A program made the position numbers and the translations under genes. Of a DNA stretch of 64,000 nt, positions 33,757 through 42,368 are shown one piece after another; position 1 is the first letter of the stretch; the number at the start of each line of letters is the position of its first letter. Under the pieces are notes generated by a model. It was given only the letters and a program-made list of their open reading frames with translations. It ran no database searches and was not told where the DNA came from. Origin of the DNA: an uncultured Romboutsia sp. (GTDB lineage Bacteria; Bacillota; Clostridia; Peptostreptococcales; Peptostreptococcaceae); contig CALFLM010000016.1 of the NCBI GenBank assembly GCA_937880075.1, forward strand, positions 11,331 through 75,330. Reading direction: 5' to 3'.

Positions 33757-34206
33757 CTATTGTTTTTCTTTTACGTCTACTCTTACTCTTGTAGTTACTT
33801 TTTGATGTATTTTTATATCAACAAATCTTGAACCTAATACTCTTATTGGCTCATCTAAAGTTATTTTTCTCTTATCTACTTCTATGTTATGTTGTTTTTT
33901 GATTTGTTCAGCTATATCTTTTGATGTTATTGACCCGAAAAGTCTTCCTCCATCACCAGCTTTAGTGTATATAACTACATTTAGTTCTTCCATTTTTTTA
34001 CCTAATTCTACTGCTGCTTCATATTCTTTTTGAGCTTTTAGCTCCTTTGATTTATTCTTTTCATTTAATTCTTTCATATTTGTATTATCAGCAGGTACTG
34101 CTAATTTTTTAGGTAATAAATAGTTTCTTGCGTATCCATCACTTACTTCTTTTACTTCGTTTTTCTTTCCTGTTCCTTTTACATCTTTTAATAATATAAC
34201 TTTCAT
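33757..34206 (-). CDS. rplI: 50S ribosomal protein L9
   Basis: 149 residues. The conserved N-terminal rRNA-binding domain [20 protein letters not shown] with [16 protein letters not shown] is joined by a long helix to the C-terminal domain ([32 protein letters not shown]). It starts exactly after gdpP stops (34207/34206), so the two are translationally close. This gdpP-rplI-dnaB order is conserved in Firmicutes. Confidence 0.97.
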   Translation of the reverse strand: MKVILLKDVKGTGKKNEVKEVSDGYARNYLLPKKLAVPADNTNMKELNEKNKSKELKAQKEYEAAVELGKKMEELNVVIYTKAGDGGRLFGSITSKDIAEQIKKQHNIEVDKRKITLDEPIRVLGSRFVDIKIHQKVTTRVRVDVKEKQ

Positions 34207-36198
34207 CTATTCTTCCTCCTTAAGATATGTCTGTATTGTATCTTTTACTATTTCATATGCTTTTTCTAGTGAAGTATCTAATTGAGCACCTGCCATATCC
34301 CTGTGCCCACCTCCACCTAGCTTTTCCATTAACACATGTACATTTATATTTCCTAATGATCTAGCGCTTATAAAAACTCTATCATCTTTTCTACCTAAAA
34401 CAAATGATGCTTCTACTTCTTTTATATTTAATAATTCATCAGCGGCTTGCGCTATTACTATATTTATATTATCAGTTTCTGCCTTAGTGTATGCTAAACA
34501 TATATTATTGTTTATGACCTTTGCACTTTGAATAATTTCTGCCTTAGTTATAAAGTCTTTTATATCTGAATTAAATAATTTCTTAACCTCAATAGTATCT
34601 GCTCCAGATTTCTTTAGGTATGATGCAGCTTCAAATGTTCTTACACCTGTTTTAAATGCAAAGTTTTTAGTATCTAAACTAATACCTGCTAATAGTCCTT
34701 CTGCCGTTAATTTATTTATTCTTATATCATCTTCCATGTATTGTACAAGCTCTGTTACCATTTCACATGTAGATGATACATAAATTTCATGGAATAAAAG
34801 TACTGTATCATTAATAAAATCCACACCTCTTCTATGATGGTCTATAACAGCTACTTTATCCGATATTTCTAATAAATGTGGACATTCTGTGAAATTTGGT
34901 CTATGTGTATCTACAACTACTATAAGAGTATTTTTCTTACACTCTCTTATTGCATAATCACAATCAACAAAAACTCCATCATAGTAATCTGATTTTTTAA
35001 TCCTTTTTATAAATTCTTCTATAGATTCATTTACATAGTCTAAAACTATATTAGCTGATTTATTGCATGATTTACATATATCATATATACCAACAGCAGA
35101 ACCCATAGCATCCATATCGGGATACTTATGTCCCATTATAAATACATGATCACTTTCTAAAATAACTTCTCTTAAAGCATGCCCTATAAGCCTTGATTTT
35201 ACTTTAGTAGTTTTTTCTACTGCTTTAGATTTACCGCCATAGAAAGCAAACTTATCTTTTGTTTTTACAACCGCTTGATCTCCACCTCTACCTAGAGCTA
35301 AATCAAGTGCTCCTGTTGCAAGCTTTAAGTTTTCATTTATTGTATCGCCATCTATTCCAATCCCCATACTTATCGTCACAGGAAGATTATTTCCATAGTC
35401 GATCTTTCTTACTTTATCTAGTACTAAAAACTTATCTGCTTCTAATTTCTTTAGTTCTTTCTTATTCATTATTAAGAAAAATTTATCTTTAGAAGTTCTC
35501 CTTAATGCTCCACTTGAATTCATTTCTAATGAAGTTAGTTCTTTTTCTATTGCTACGCTTAAAAGCGGCCTATTCTCTTCATCTGCACTCTTTAAAACTT
35601 CATCATATCCATCTATCTGTATTAGCATTATTGCATTTTTTTCTTCATTATATTTTTTTTGAATTTGTAAGAAGTCTGTTTTATCTATCCAATATAACAT
35701 CATTAGATATTTTGCACTTTTTCCATTTTCATTTTTTATTACGTTATAAACTATAGTGTACTCTCTATCTTTGTAGCTTATATCAGTGTACATTTCTTTA
35801 TTTTCATTTAATACTTTTCTAAGATTTAAGTTTTTTATAAGATTATCAATATTTACTCCTAGTAAGTCATTCTCACCTATCATAGTATTGAACTTACTAT
35901 TATACCAAGTAATGCTACCATCAAATTCAAGTATACATAAAGGTATCGGAAGATTCATTACTGCTTTTTTAGTAGTTTCATCTATATCCAAAGATAAATT
36001 TTGAATATAATTAGTCCATTCTTTTCTTCTTATATTAGTTGTCTTCCAATTATTAATAACCATATATAAAAATCCAATAAAGAATAAACCTCCTATATAA
36101 AAATTATAGTAAAGTAGAAATATAGATGCTATTCCTACAGTGACTATATGTAAGTTTACTTCTGGCATATTCATTTTTAAAATTCGTTTACTAGTCAT
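34207..36198 (-). CDS. gdpP: Cyclic-di-AMP phosphodiesterase GdpP (DHH-DHHA1)
   Basis: 663 residues. Two N-terminal membrane helices are followed by a PAS domain (~75-150), a degenerate GGDEF domain (~170-300) and DHH/DHHA1 domains. Metal and catalytic motifs seen: GHKYPDMDAMGSAVGI, DTHRPN, VIDHHRRG and GGGGHRDMAGAQL. GdpP hydrolyses c-di-AMP to pApA, setting the level of this second messenger, which governs potassium and osmolyte homeostasis and wall stress. It is membrane bound, lies 9 nt downstream of the YybS-like gene and abuts rplI. Confidence 0.96.
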   Translation of the reverse strand: MTSKRILKMNMPEVNLHIVTVGIASIFLLYYNFYIGGLFFIGFLYMVINNWKTTNIRRKEWTNYIQNLSLDIDETTKKAVMNLPIPLCILEFDGSITWYNSKFNTMIGENDLLGVNIDNLIKNLNLRKVLNENKEMYTDISYKDREYTIVYNVIKNENGKSAKYLMMLYWIDKTDFLQIQKKYNEEKNAIMLIQIDGYDEVLKSADEENRPLLSVAIEKELTSLEMNSSGALRRTSKDKFFLIMNKKELKKLEADKFLVLDKVRKIDYGNNLPVTISMGIGIDGDTINENLKLATGALDLALGRGGDQAVVKTKDKFAFYGGKSKAVEKTTKVKSRLIGHALREVILESDHVFIMGHKYPDMDAMGSAVGIYDICKSCNKSANIVLDYVNESIEEFIKRIKKSDYYDGVFVDCDYAIRECKKNTLIVVVDTHRPNFTECPHLLEISDKVAVIDHHRRGVDFINDTVLLFHEIYVSSTCEMVTELVQYMEDDIRINKLTAEGLLAGISLDTKNFAFKTGVRTFEAASYLKKSGADTIEVKKLFNSDIKDFITKAEIIQSAKVINNNICLAYTKAETDNINIVIAQAADELLNIKEVEASFVLGRKDDRVFISARSLGNINVHVLMEKLGGGGHRDMAGAQLDTSLEKAYEIVKDTIQTYLKEEE

Positions 36199-36207
36199 CT
36201 ATACCTC

Positions 36208-37164
36208 CTAAGTAGATTTATAGCTTCTTACCCTTCTAAAGTCTATTATACTATCTAACATACCCACAAAAGATATTCCCATAAACCCAAATATACTTAA
36301 AATTAATACTGACATAAATATTATTTTTAATGAGCCACTTTTAATCCACTTTTTTAAATAGTAAATAGAAACTGATATACCTTGAAGCATAAACATAAAA
36401 TTAAATACTAGTTGTAAATTCAACATTATTAAATCAGTGTGCAAATTTACTTTAATTAAATCCATAAATAAAACAAATATATATAACATAAATGATACAG
36501 TTACAGCATTACCTGGTAAATAAAAATCTGTAAATTTAGGTAATCTTATATTTACCATTCTTACTTTCTTTAAAATAAAAATCTCTAGAGCATATATGAT
36601 AAATGCAACTATTATACCTTGTAAAAATAACATTGTAGGTAACATGTTATTAATATAGTTTACAATTTCTGATACCTTAAATCCTTCTTTTAAAACCATA
36701 CCTGCATTTTCCATAATAGATACTTGAACATTTATAGATTCTTTTAATGTATTCATAAAATCATCTAATATATTTGTTTTAAATACTATATTTGCAATAA
36801 AGAAAAATACTATTACACATATCATAGTTACTATAGTACCTATATATATTGGTTCAAATTTATTAGAATCATCATCTTCTCTGTTATTCCTTATTGCACT
36901 TCCTATAAAAAGTCCTGGAACTATGCTCATTATACATACACTAACTGAATATAATGGATTCGCAGTAAACATTAATATAAAAAATGTTGCTATTAAAGAT
37001 AATATAGAGTACTTATTATCAGTTAATGTTCCTATAATTGCATAGGGTACTGGTACTGCTATACTTAATATACTTAACATAGGCACATATACTGTTGTTA
37101 AACATAATAATATACCTAATACGGCTATCATCAATACTTGAGGTAGCCTTAATTTATTATTCAA
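36208..37164 (-). CDS. YybS-like DUF2232 membrane protein
   Basis: 318 residues with about eight hydrophobic segments (e.g. LPQVLMIAVLGILLCLTTVY, FFIANIVFKT, LFLQGIIVAFIIYALEIFIL, IIFMSVLILSIFGFMGISFV). DUF2232/YybS family, typically encoded directly upstream of gdpP in Firmicutes. The function is unknown; the fold recalls small-molecule transporter S components. It is 7 nt downstream of the MazG-like gene and probably in the same operon. Confidence 0.85.
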   Translation of the reverse strand: MNNKLRLPQVLMIAVLGILLCLTTVYVPMLSILSIAVPVPYAIIGTLTDNKYSILSLIATFFILMFTANPLYSVSVCIMSIVPGLFIGSAIRNNREDDDSNKFEPIYIGTIVTMICVIVFFFIANIVFKTNILDDFMNTLKESINVQVSIMENAGMVLKEGFKVSEIVNYINNMLPTMLFLQGIIVAFIIYALEIFILKKVRMVNIRLPKFTDFYLPGNAVTVSFMLYIFVLFMDLIKVNLHTDLIMLNLQLVFNFMFMLQGISVSIYYLKKWIKSGSLKIIFMSVLILSIFGFMGISFVGMLDSIIDFRRVRSYKST

Positions 37165-37171
37165 TTTAAAA

Positions 37172-37492
37172 TCACTCCCTATTTTCCATATGTTTTTTTA
37201 AATTTGAAAAATCTCCATACCAACTTTCTACACTATGATTTTGATCTATTCCTATTCTTATCTTTTCTTTTATCTTGTAATCTATTTCACTAAAACTTAT
37301 TCCTAATCTTTTAGCCAGTAAATATGTTATCATTATTATATTTGCCAAAGTGTCTTGAAGTACTTCATCTAAAGGTTTTACACCCTTAAAAATCAAATCA
37401 AATACATCTCCTACACTAAGTATAAGCTCCTTCTTCATCCACTCTATTATTTTTACATTTTTAGTTACATCTGAATTTCTATCGAATTTCAC
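37172..37492 (-). CDS. MazG-like family protein
   Basis: 106 residues. An all-helical protein: NVKIIEWMKKELILSVGDVF, DEVLQDTLANIIMITYLLAK, ISFSEIDYKIKEKIRIGID, then HSVESWYGDFSNLKKHMENR. It resembles the MazG-like/dUTPase-type family found at this rpsR-yybS position in clostridia, but lacks an obvious full EExxE metal motif, so NTP pyrophosphatase activity is doubtful. Ribosome-binding site GGGGGAAGC is upstream. First gene after the rpsR terminator. Confidence 0.75.
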   Translation of the reverse strand: MKFDRNSDVTKNVKIIEWMKKELILSVGDVFDLIFKGVKPLDEVLQDTLANIIMITYLLAKRLGISFSEIDYKIKEKIRIGIDQNHSVESWYGDFSNLKKHMENRE

Positions 37493-37554
37493 AGCTTCCC
37501 CCCCTTAATATATAAATATTATATCATAAATTATAACAGATTTAACCAGATAAA

Positions 37555-37579
37555 CAAAAAAACGAGCCATAAGGCTCGT
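37555..37579 (-). terminator. Terminator of the rpsF-ssb-rpsR operon
   Basis: ACGAGCC (37562-37568), loop ATAA, GGCTCGT (37573-37579), followed on the minus strand by TTTTTTT. A compact strong terminator 8 nt after the rpsR stop. Confidence 0.92.
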
Positions 37580-37586
37580 CCTTTTC

Positions 37587-37814
37587 TTAGTCTAATGTAT
37601 ATGGTAAAAGTGCTATATTTCTAGCTCTCTTTATTGCAACTGTTAATTCTCTTTGGTGCTTAGCACAAGTTCCAGAGATTCTTCTTGGTAATATTTTACC
37701 TCTTTCAGTTACGTATTTTTGTAATCTTTGAGTGTTTTTGTAATCTATTCTAGCATCTTTAGAGGCACAGAATTGACAAACTCTCTTTTTCTTACGTCTC
37801 TTCTTGTTTATCAT
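37587..37814 (-). CDS. rpsR: 30S ribosomal protein S18
   Basis: 75 residues from ATG 37814, preceded by GGAGGG 9 nt upstream; an in-frame ATG at 37856 would overlap ssb and is rejected. [39 protein letters not shown] and [20 protein letters not shown] are canonical S18. It forms a heterodimer with S6 on the 30S platform. Third gene of rpsF-ssb-rpsR. Confidence 0.98.
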   Translation of the reverse strand: MINKKRRKKKRVCQFCASKDARIDYKNTQRLQKYVTERGKILPRRISGTCAKHQRELTVAIKRARNIALLPYTLD

Positions 37815-37833
37815 AGTAAATTTCCCTCCTTCT

Positions 37834-38280
37834 TTAGAATGGTATATCGTCATCATCTATTGCTTGGAATCCTTGTGGATCTAATCCAGTTGGTTCAAAG
37901 CTAGGTTCAAAGTTCGGCTCGAATCCTTGATGATTTCCTTTATATGAACTATCAGATTTATTTTTTGTATCTAAGAACTGTACTCTATTTGCATTTACTC
38001 TAGTAGCTCTTCTAGTTTCTCCAGCTTGATTTTGGTAACTATCGATTCTTAATGAACCTTGTATAGCTACTAAACTTCCTTTTCCTATATAGTTAGCGCA
38101 ATTCTCTGCAGACTTGCCCCAAACTTGTATATCTATAAAGTCAGTTTCTTTTTTTCCATCTTTGCCTGAGAATTCTCTATCAACAGCTATTGCAAAGTTT
38201 GCAACAGGCGTTCCAGTCCCTGCGATGTATCTTAACTCAGGATCCCTAGTTAATCTACCAATTAATACAACATGGTTCAT
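37834..38280 (-). CDS. ssb: Single-stranded DNA-binding protein SSB
   Basis: 148 residues. An OB fold ([80 protein letters not shown]) is followed by a disordered linker with [13 protein letters not shown] and the acidic tip DDDDIPF that binds replication and repair partners. Middle gene of the classical rpsF-ssb-rpsR operon. Confidence 0.98.
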   Translation of the reverse strand: MNHVVLIGRLTRDPELRYIAGTGTPVANFAIAVDREFSGKDGKKETDFIDIQVWGKSAENCANYIGKGSLVAIQGSLRIDSYQNQAGETRRATRVNANRVQFLDTKNKSDSSYKGNHQGFEPNFEPSFEPTGLDPQGFQAIDDDDIPF

Positions 38281-38314
38281 AATAACACCGCCTTTTTAGT
38301 AATAAAACTAGTTA

Positions 38315-38593
38315 TTAAGCAACAACTATCATATGTCTTATTACGTTTTCGTTTATCTTTAAGTTTCTATCTAATTCTTTAGGTACTTCAACACCAGCTG
38401 CGAAGTTAACTAATACATAGTGACCTTCAGTGAACTTAGCTATTGGGTAAGCTAATTTCTTGTTCCCCCATACGTCAACTTTAACTACTTCTCCGTTAGT
38501 AGCAACTACTTCCTTAACTTTGTTAAGAACAGCTTCTCTAGTTTCTTCATCAGCGTTTGGCTTTACTACGAAAACTAATTCATAATTTTTCAT
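38315..38593 (-). CDS. rpsF: 30S ribosomal protein S6
   Basis: 92 residues, canonical S6 (MKNYELVFVVKPNADEETRE, VWGNKKLAYPIAKFTEGHYV, LDRNLKINENVIRHMIV). GGGAGGTGA is the ribosome-binding site, 7-8 nt from the ATG. First gene of rpsF-ssb-rpsR, preceded by a structured leader that may mediate S6-S18 feedback. Confidence 0.98.
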   Translation of the reverse strand: MKNYELVFVVKPNADEETREAVLNKVKEVVATNGEVVKVDVWGNKKLAYPIAKFTEGHYVLVNFAAGVEVPKELDRNLKINENVIRHMIVVA

Positions 38594-38610
38594 TATCTTT
38601 TCACCTCCCT

Positions 38611-38670
38611 TTGGACTTAACGGCTCTACATTTGTAGAGCAGAGAAATGAGACTTAAATCTCATACCTAC
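38611..38670 (-). promoter_or_regulatory. Candidate S6:S18-binding rpsF leader
   Basis: On the minus strand between promoter and ribosome-binding site are two hairpins: ATGAGA/TCTCAT (38647-38664) and GCTCTAC/GTAGAGC (38623-38640). The latter is immediately followed by CGTTAAGTCC, giving GCCG. Known rpsF leaders bind the S6:S18 pair at a CCG-containing hairpin. Similarity is suggestive, not proven. Confidence 0.45.
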
Positions 38671-38831
38671 ACATTTTATCATTAGTTTTTACAAATGTCA
38701 ATTCGATTTTATGTCACATCTTCTATTATTACATTTTTTTGCCTACTAATACGTATATATTTAAATTAATCTGATAATAATATATACATATAGCCCCCAT
38801 AACTTAAATATATTTCATCCCAATCTCCCAT

Positions 38832-38862
38832 AAAAAATGGTGGTAATATACCACCATTTTTT
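38832..38862. terminator. Strong symmetric terminator
   Basis: A 14-bp stem AAAAAATGGTGGTA / TACCACCATTTTTT with a 3-nt loop. On the minus strand it would end transcription from the aminotransferase relic; it also works on the plus strand. Confidence 0.85.
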
Positions 38863-38885
38863 ATGTAAAATTTTAACTAAGTATT

Positions 38886-39119
38886 TTATTCAACTTCAAT
38901 ATATTTTCTTAAAACTTCCCATAGCCTCTTTATACCTGCAAATATTATATCATCTAGAATATTTGAGTAATTTAATCTATAGCAATTTTATTCTCATCCA
39001 TTTGAGAATAATGACCCACAAGGTACATATTCCAAATTATTTACTAAGCAATCTTTAATTATAACTCTTGAGTATAAATGATTTGGAAATTCTACACATG
39101 AAAATAATTCCCTTACTTT
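38886..39119 (-). pseudogene. C-terminal relic of a PLP-dependent (class I/II, MocR/2-aminoadipate-type) aminotransferase
   Basis: One reading frame gives ELFSCVEFPNHLYSRVII, LVNNLEYVPCGSLFSNG, then two in-frame stops, then RLNYSNILDDIIFAGIKRL and WEVLRKYIEVE before its own stop. The pattern V-P-G-x-x-F...RLN(F/Y)S...I..GI.RL is the C-terminus of class I/II aminotransferases. The 5' part is absent: a 116-bp MITE-like repeat abuts the relic at 39125. Too decayed to be functional. Confidence 0.65.
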
Positions 39120-39124
39120 AATTA

Positions 39125-39240
39125 TATATATGCTCTAATAATAATTCTGCATTATAAAATAATTTTATTGTTTATTGTATTTTTGAACAATAAAAAATAA
39201 TAACTTTACCTAATGAAGTATTTTAATTAAAACATATATA
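39125..39240 (-). repeat. 116-bp MITE-like repeat, copy 2 (inverted)
   Basis: Reverse-complement orientation relative to copies 1 and 3 and exactly the same length. On the minus strand it begins TATATATGTTTTAATTAAAA and ends TAATAATTCTG-complement AGAGCATATATA. It sits directly against the truncated aminotransferase relic. With copy 3 it brackets the DUF951-DUF3343-yedF-HTH block in inverted orientation. Confidence 0.8.
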
Positions 39241-39273
39241 TTAAATCAAATTCTGATCTAATGTATATTTATA

Positions 39274-39459
39274 CTACTTTGTTATTATTTTTTTAATTCT
39301 TTTTTCAACAGTTTCTCTATCAAGCATTATACTTCTTAAACATTTAGTACACTTTATTTTTATATCCATGCCTACTCTTGTTATTTCAAACACTTTGCAT
39401 CCACAAGCATGTTGCTTTTTTAATTCTACAACATCACCTATCTTTATATCCATTGGCAT
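39274..39459 (-). CDS. DUF951 family zinc-ribbon-like protein
   Basis: 61 residues: MPMDIKIGDVVELKKQHACG, CKVFEITRVGMDIKIKC, TKCLRSIMLDRETVEKRIKK. DUF951 is a tiny Firmicutes family with conserved KxxHxCGxxxW/F-like and CxxC residues, probably nucleic-acid binding. GGAAGGTG is the ribosome-binding site. It lies 14 nt after the DUF3343 gene, likely same transcript. Confidence 0.92.
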   Translation of the reverse strand: MPMDIKIGDVVELKKQHACGCKVFEITRVGMDIKIKCTKCLRSIMLDRETVEKRIKKIITK

Positions 39460-39473
39460 AAATATTCACCTTC

Positions 39474-39737
39474 CTAACCTATATTTTCTACTTCTTTTGT
39501 ACCATTTTCTAATCTAATTATTTTATATATTCCTTTATACTCAATGTTATTTTCAACTAAAGTATTTTTTACTTTTTCTATATCTTCGTATAAAAACCTT
39601 ATAGATATACCGCAACTAGCCGTTATCTCTCTAGGGGTAGGTAATGTAGTCGCTCTTACCGAAGCTTCACCTAATAATTTATCTAGTCTTATCGCATGAT
39701 GTGTTGAGTTAAATGAAACTATATACATTTCGTTCAT
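39474..39737 (-). CDS. DUF3343 protein, putative Se/S carrier-like
   Basis: 87 residues: MNEMYIVSFNSTHHAIRLDK, RATTLPTPREITASCGISIR, KGIYKI. The conserved PTPREISxSCGxxxR block defines DUF3343, whose invariant Cys is proposed to carry selenium or sulfur. Its neighbour YedF and a nearby class V aminotransferase form the usual selenium/sulfur-trafficking neighbourhood in clostridia. Role by family association. Confidence 0.9.
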   Translation of the reverse strand: MNEMYIVSFNSTHHAIRLDKLLGEASVRATTLPTPREITASCGISIRFLYEDIEKVKNTLVENNIEYKGIYKIIRLENGTKEVENIG

Positions 39738-39765
39738 ATTGTCATCCTCTTTCTACTTTATAATA

Positions 39766-40356
39766 TTATATAGATATAGTTTGTGATGAATTTTTCATTA
39801 TATCCACTATGGTATACATATTAGTAACGCTTCCTACTTTTAAGCTTTCCTTAAGTCCATAATAATCAAGGCAAGTTCCACAAGATAGTATCTCAACTCC
39901 AGCCTCTTCAAGTATTTTAAAATTTCCGACAGTGTCATGATTTTCTGTACTTAATTTTACACCTGAGTTCACTAAAAGTATGCTTTTAGGATATGGTTTT
40001 GATTCTGTAAGGGTATATATAAATCCTTTCATAAGTACCTCACCTAATTCATCATTTCCATTTCCCATTTTATTTGAAGATATAAATACGCACTTATCCT
40101 CTAATTTATCTTGCTTTTTTTCTTCTATTATAACATTTTCTCCCTTTTTTATCTCTATAGAAATTAAGTCTTTTTCTTCTTTAATAACTCTTGATTCACA
40201 GTTCAAAGAGTTAGATAGTTTTAATATATTTTGTTTTGCAATATCATTATCTACTGTAACTATTACTATACCTTGTTCAATATTATCTAATTCTTTCTTT
40301 GTATTTATAACAGGTTTAGGACAAGCCAAACCTCTTGCATCTACTTCAATATACAT
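39766..40356 (-). CDS. yedF: Selenium-metabolism sulfurtransferase-like protein YedF
   Basis: 196 residues. An N-terminal TusA domain (VDARGLACPKPVINTKKELD, with the carrier Cys in CPKP) is followed by a DsrE-like C-terminal domain (CVFISSNKMGNGNDELGEVL, VLMKGFIYTLTESKPYP, GVEILSCGTCLDYYGLKE). This fusion (TIGR03527-type) tracks genomically with selenium utilisation and selenium-dependent molybdenum hydroxylases. AGGAGAGG precedes the ATG; it is followed by DUF3343 and DUF951 on the same strand. Confidence 0.93.
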   Translation of the reverse strand: MYIEVDARGLACPKPVINTKKELDNIEQGIVIVTVDNDIAKQNILKLSNSLNCESRVIKEEKDLISIEIKKGENVIIEEKKQDKLEDKCVFISSNKMGNGNDELGEVLMKGFIYTLTESKPYPKSILLVNSGVKLSTENHDTVGNFKILEEAGVEILSCGTCLDYYGLKESLKVGSVTNMYTIVDIMKNSSQTISI

Positions 40357-40436
40357 TTATAATCCTCTCCTTAAAATTCTTCACATTTATTCTAACACAC
40401 TTATATTTTTACTAGTTATAGATTATTTCTATACAC

Positions 40437-40463
40437 AAAAAGATTCCTATAAGGAACCTTTTA
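40437..40463 (-). terminator. Terminator of the HTH-TPR regulator gene
   Basis: On the minus strand AAAAGGTTCC, loop, GGAATCTTTTT; a G-T-tolerant stem followed by T. It lies a few bases past the regulator's stop codon. Confidence 0.75.
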
Positions 40464-40467
40464 TATT

Positions 40468-41760
40468 CTATATTATCTCTAGATTTTTATATATACCCAC
40501 ACCTTTTTGATAATACTCTAGTTCTTTTTCTTTCGAAATATCTGAATATAATTCACCAAGATTTATATATAAATCTGCTAATATCTTTTTATCATTTAAT
40601 TTAGATATTATATTTATGCACTTATGTAAATATTCTATAGCTATAATACTTTCATTTTGAGCTTTATGCATATCTGAATAATACTTTAAAACTCTATATT
40701 CATTTAATCTATTTTTATTTTTTATTGAAGATGCTAACGCTATTTTACAATATCTTTTAGCCATATCATATTCATAGTTAGATATATAAGTCTCTATTAT
40801 TTTAAATAGACTTTTCATCATATATTCATCTTCATCATTCTTTTTAATGTCATATACTCTTTGTGAATACTCTAAAACTTTATCCAATTTACCTATGCTT
40901 TTATATATTTCAGATATAGTTAAGTAAATAGATGCTAATTCGGTTTTATTTTTTTCTTTATCTAAAATTTCTAATACTTTTTTAAAGTATTCTTTAGACT
41001 TTTCAAATTCCCCCATATTTAAAAGATTATTTGCTTTTAATATTAGTACATTTAGCTCTTCTTCTGGATTATTTTTCATATCTATTTCATCCATTTTATT
41101 TATATAATCTAAAGACTTTTCATTGTTATCTAGTTTTATATAGCAATATGCCATTTTACTATATAAATCTTTATATATATCTACATCTTCAACTTGTATT
41201 TCATTTAATACACCTTCTGCAAATTCAAATTGAAGTATTGCTCCTTTATAAAACTCTTCTATCATATAAATTTTACCTATATTAAAGTAGCATTTATACA
41301 ATTTCTCTTTATCATTATTTTTTATAAAGTAATATAGTGCTTTTTCATAACTCATAACTGATTCACTATACTTACCCTTTTTAAAATTTATATCAGCTAG
41401 TAAGAAATTACATATTCCATAATTGTCTAAAACTTTATATTCATTACAGATTTTAATTACTCCATTTAATTGATTTTCTGCTTTTTCTAGGTCATTACAT
41501 TTAATTAAAACCTCACCTTGAAGTATTAGGTTATCTGTTAACTTTTTAGATTGCATCTCTTTAGTCTCTAATAAGTAATCCACACTTACATCTAGTTGAT
41601 TCGCTAAATATTCTAGCAATTCATAACTAGTGTGTGATTTATCCCTCTCTATATGACTTATTTGGGCTGCAGTAATTCTATCTCCTGCTAATTCTTTTAA
41701 CGTCATATTTTTTTCTTTTCTTAACTTTTTTATCTTTTCTCCTAAACTTAAAATATTCAT
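40468..41760 (-). CDS. HTH-TPR transcriptional regulator (Rgg/PlcR-like architecture)
   Basis: 430 residues from ATG 41760 (GGGGGAG 4-5 nt upstream; the ATG at 41781 lacks a site). The N-terminal Cro/C1 HTH (LGEKIKKLRKEKNMTLKELA, ITAAQISHIERDKSHTSYEL) is followed by ~8 tetratricopeptide repeats (e.g. YKCYFNIGKIYMIEEFYKGA, ASIYLTISEIYKSIGKLDKV, LADLYINLGELYSDISKEKE). This architecture is shared with peptide-pheromone-sensing RNPP regulators, but no adjacent pheromone ORF is seen, so ligand sensing is uncertain. Monocistronic with its own terminator. Confidence 0.9.
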   Translation of the reverse strand: MNILSLGEKIKKLRKEKNMTLKELAGDRITAAQISHIERDKSHTSYELLEYLANQLDVSVDYLLETKEMQSKKLTDNLILQGEVLIKCNDLEKAENQLNGVIKICNEYKVLDNYGICNFLLADINFKKGKYSESVMSYEKALYYFIKNNDKEKLYKCYFNIGKIYMIEEFYKGAILQFEFAEGVLNEIQVEDVDIYKDLYSKMAYCYIKLDNNEKSLDYINKMDEIDMKNNPEEELNVLILKANNLLNMGEFEKSKEYFKKVLEILDKEKNKTELASIYLTISEIYKSIGKLDKVLEYSQRVYDIKKNDEDEYMMKSLFKIIETYISNYEYDMAKRYCKIALASSIKNKNRLNEYRVLKYYSDMHKAQNESIIAIEYLHKCINIISKLNDKKILADLYINLGELYSDISKEKELEYYQKGVGIYKNLEII

Positions 41761-41970
41761 ACTACTCCCCCATGAAATCATTTTCTTACAATTTAATTAT
41801 AACTTATATTTCCTCTAAAAACACTATATTTCTTCAAAGTATTTTCTTATTCGATTAAATAATGTTCGTTTATACAAAAAAATAAATATATATTTTGTAT
41901 TTTTTTAAGTATAACATACTTTATTACCGAATTTTATATCTTATTTTAAATTTATCGTGTTTATTTAGTG

Positions 41971-42086
41971 TATATATGTTTTAATTAAAATACTTCATTA
42001 AGTAAAGTTATTATTTTGTATTGTTCAAAAATACAATAAACAATAAAATCATTTTATAATTCAGAATTATTATTAGAACATATATA
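41971..42086 (+). repeat. 116-bp MITE-like repeat, copy 3
   Basis: Same orientation as copy 1. The ends TATATATGTTTTAATTAAAA and TATTAGAACATATATA give a perfect 10-bp terminal inverted repeat (TATATATGTT/AACATATATA), extendable with mismatches to ~21 bp. This is the clearest MITE-like termini of the three copies. Confidence 0.8.
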
Positions 42087-42299
42087 TTTGCACTATTTTA
42101 GTTTATATATTGATTTTGAATTAATTTTTATAGTAATTGAACTTAATAATAAATGTACGTAATGTGTATCAAATCAATACTTATCTTAGAACTTGTAAAA
42201 TAGTTATAGATTAAATTTACACACTTTTATAAATTAGATTACTATACTTTTAAATTAATTTTTATTTTATTAATTTAAACTTATATATTTTATCCTATA

Positions 42300-42358
42300 A
42301 AAAAGGGATTATCTCAAACCAAAATTATATATTTAATAACTTTGATTAAAACAATCCC
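42300..42358 (-). terminator. Terminator of the class V aminotransferase gene
   Basis: On the minus strand GGGATTGTTTTAATCAAAG ... CTTTGG-like inner pairing ... AATCCC followed by TTTTTT. The outer GGGATT/AATCCC arms and T6 tail are clear; inner pairing is looser. Confidence 0.65.
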
Positions 42359-42368
42359 TCTTATCTAT

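Larger units (their letters stand above)
38671..39273. other. Gene-poor stretch with relic and repeat
   Basis: Between the rpsF leader and DUF951: presumed rpsF promoter region (38680-38760), terminator (38832-38862), aminotransferase relic (38886-39119) and MITE-like copy 2 (39125-39240). Nothing else recognised. Confidence 0.6.
41782..42368. other. Intergenic stretch with MITE-like copy 3
   Basis: AT-rich region between the regulator and the class V aminotransferase. It contains the repeat at 41971-42086 and a long terminator hairpin at 42300-42358. I see no ORF in the remaining sequence. Confidence 0.6.

Noticed and set aside
37572..37856. Longer rpsR start at 37856
   Set aside because: Would overlap ssb and add a non-S18 extension; the ATG at 37814 has the proper ribosome-binding site and gives canonical S18.
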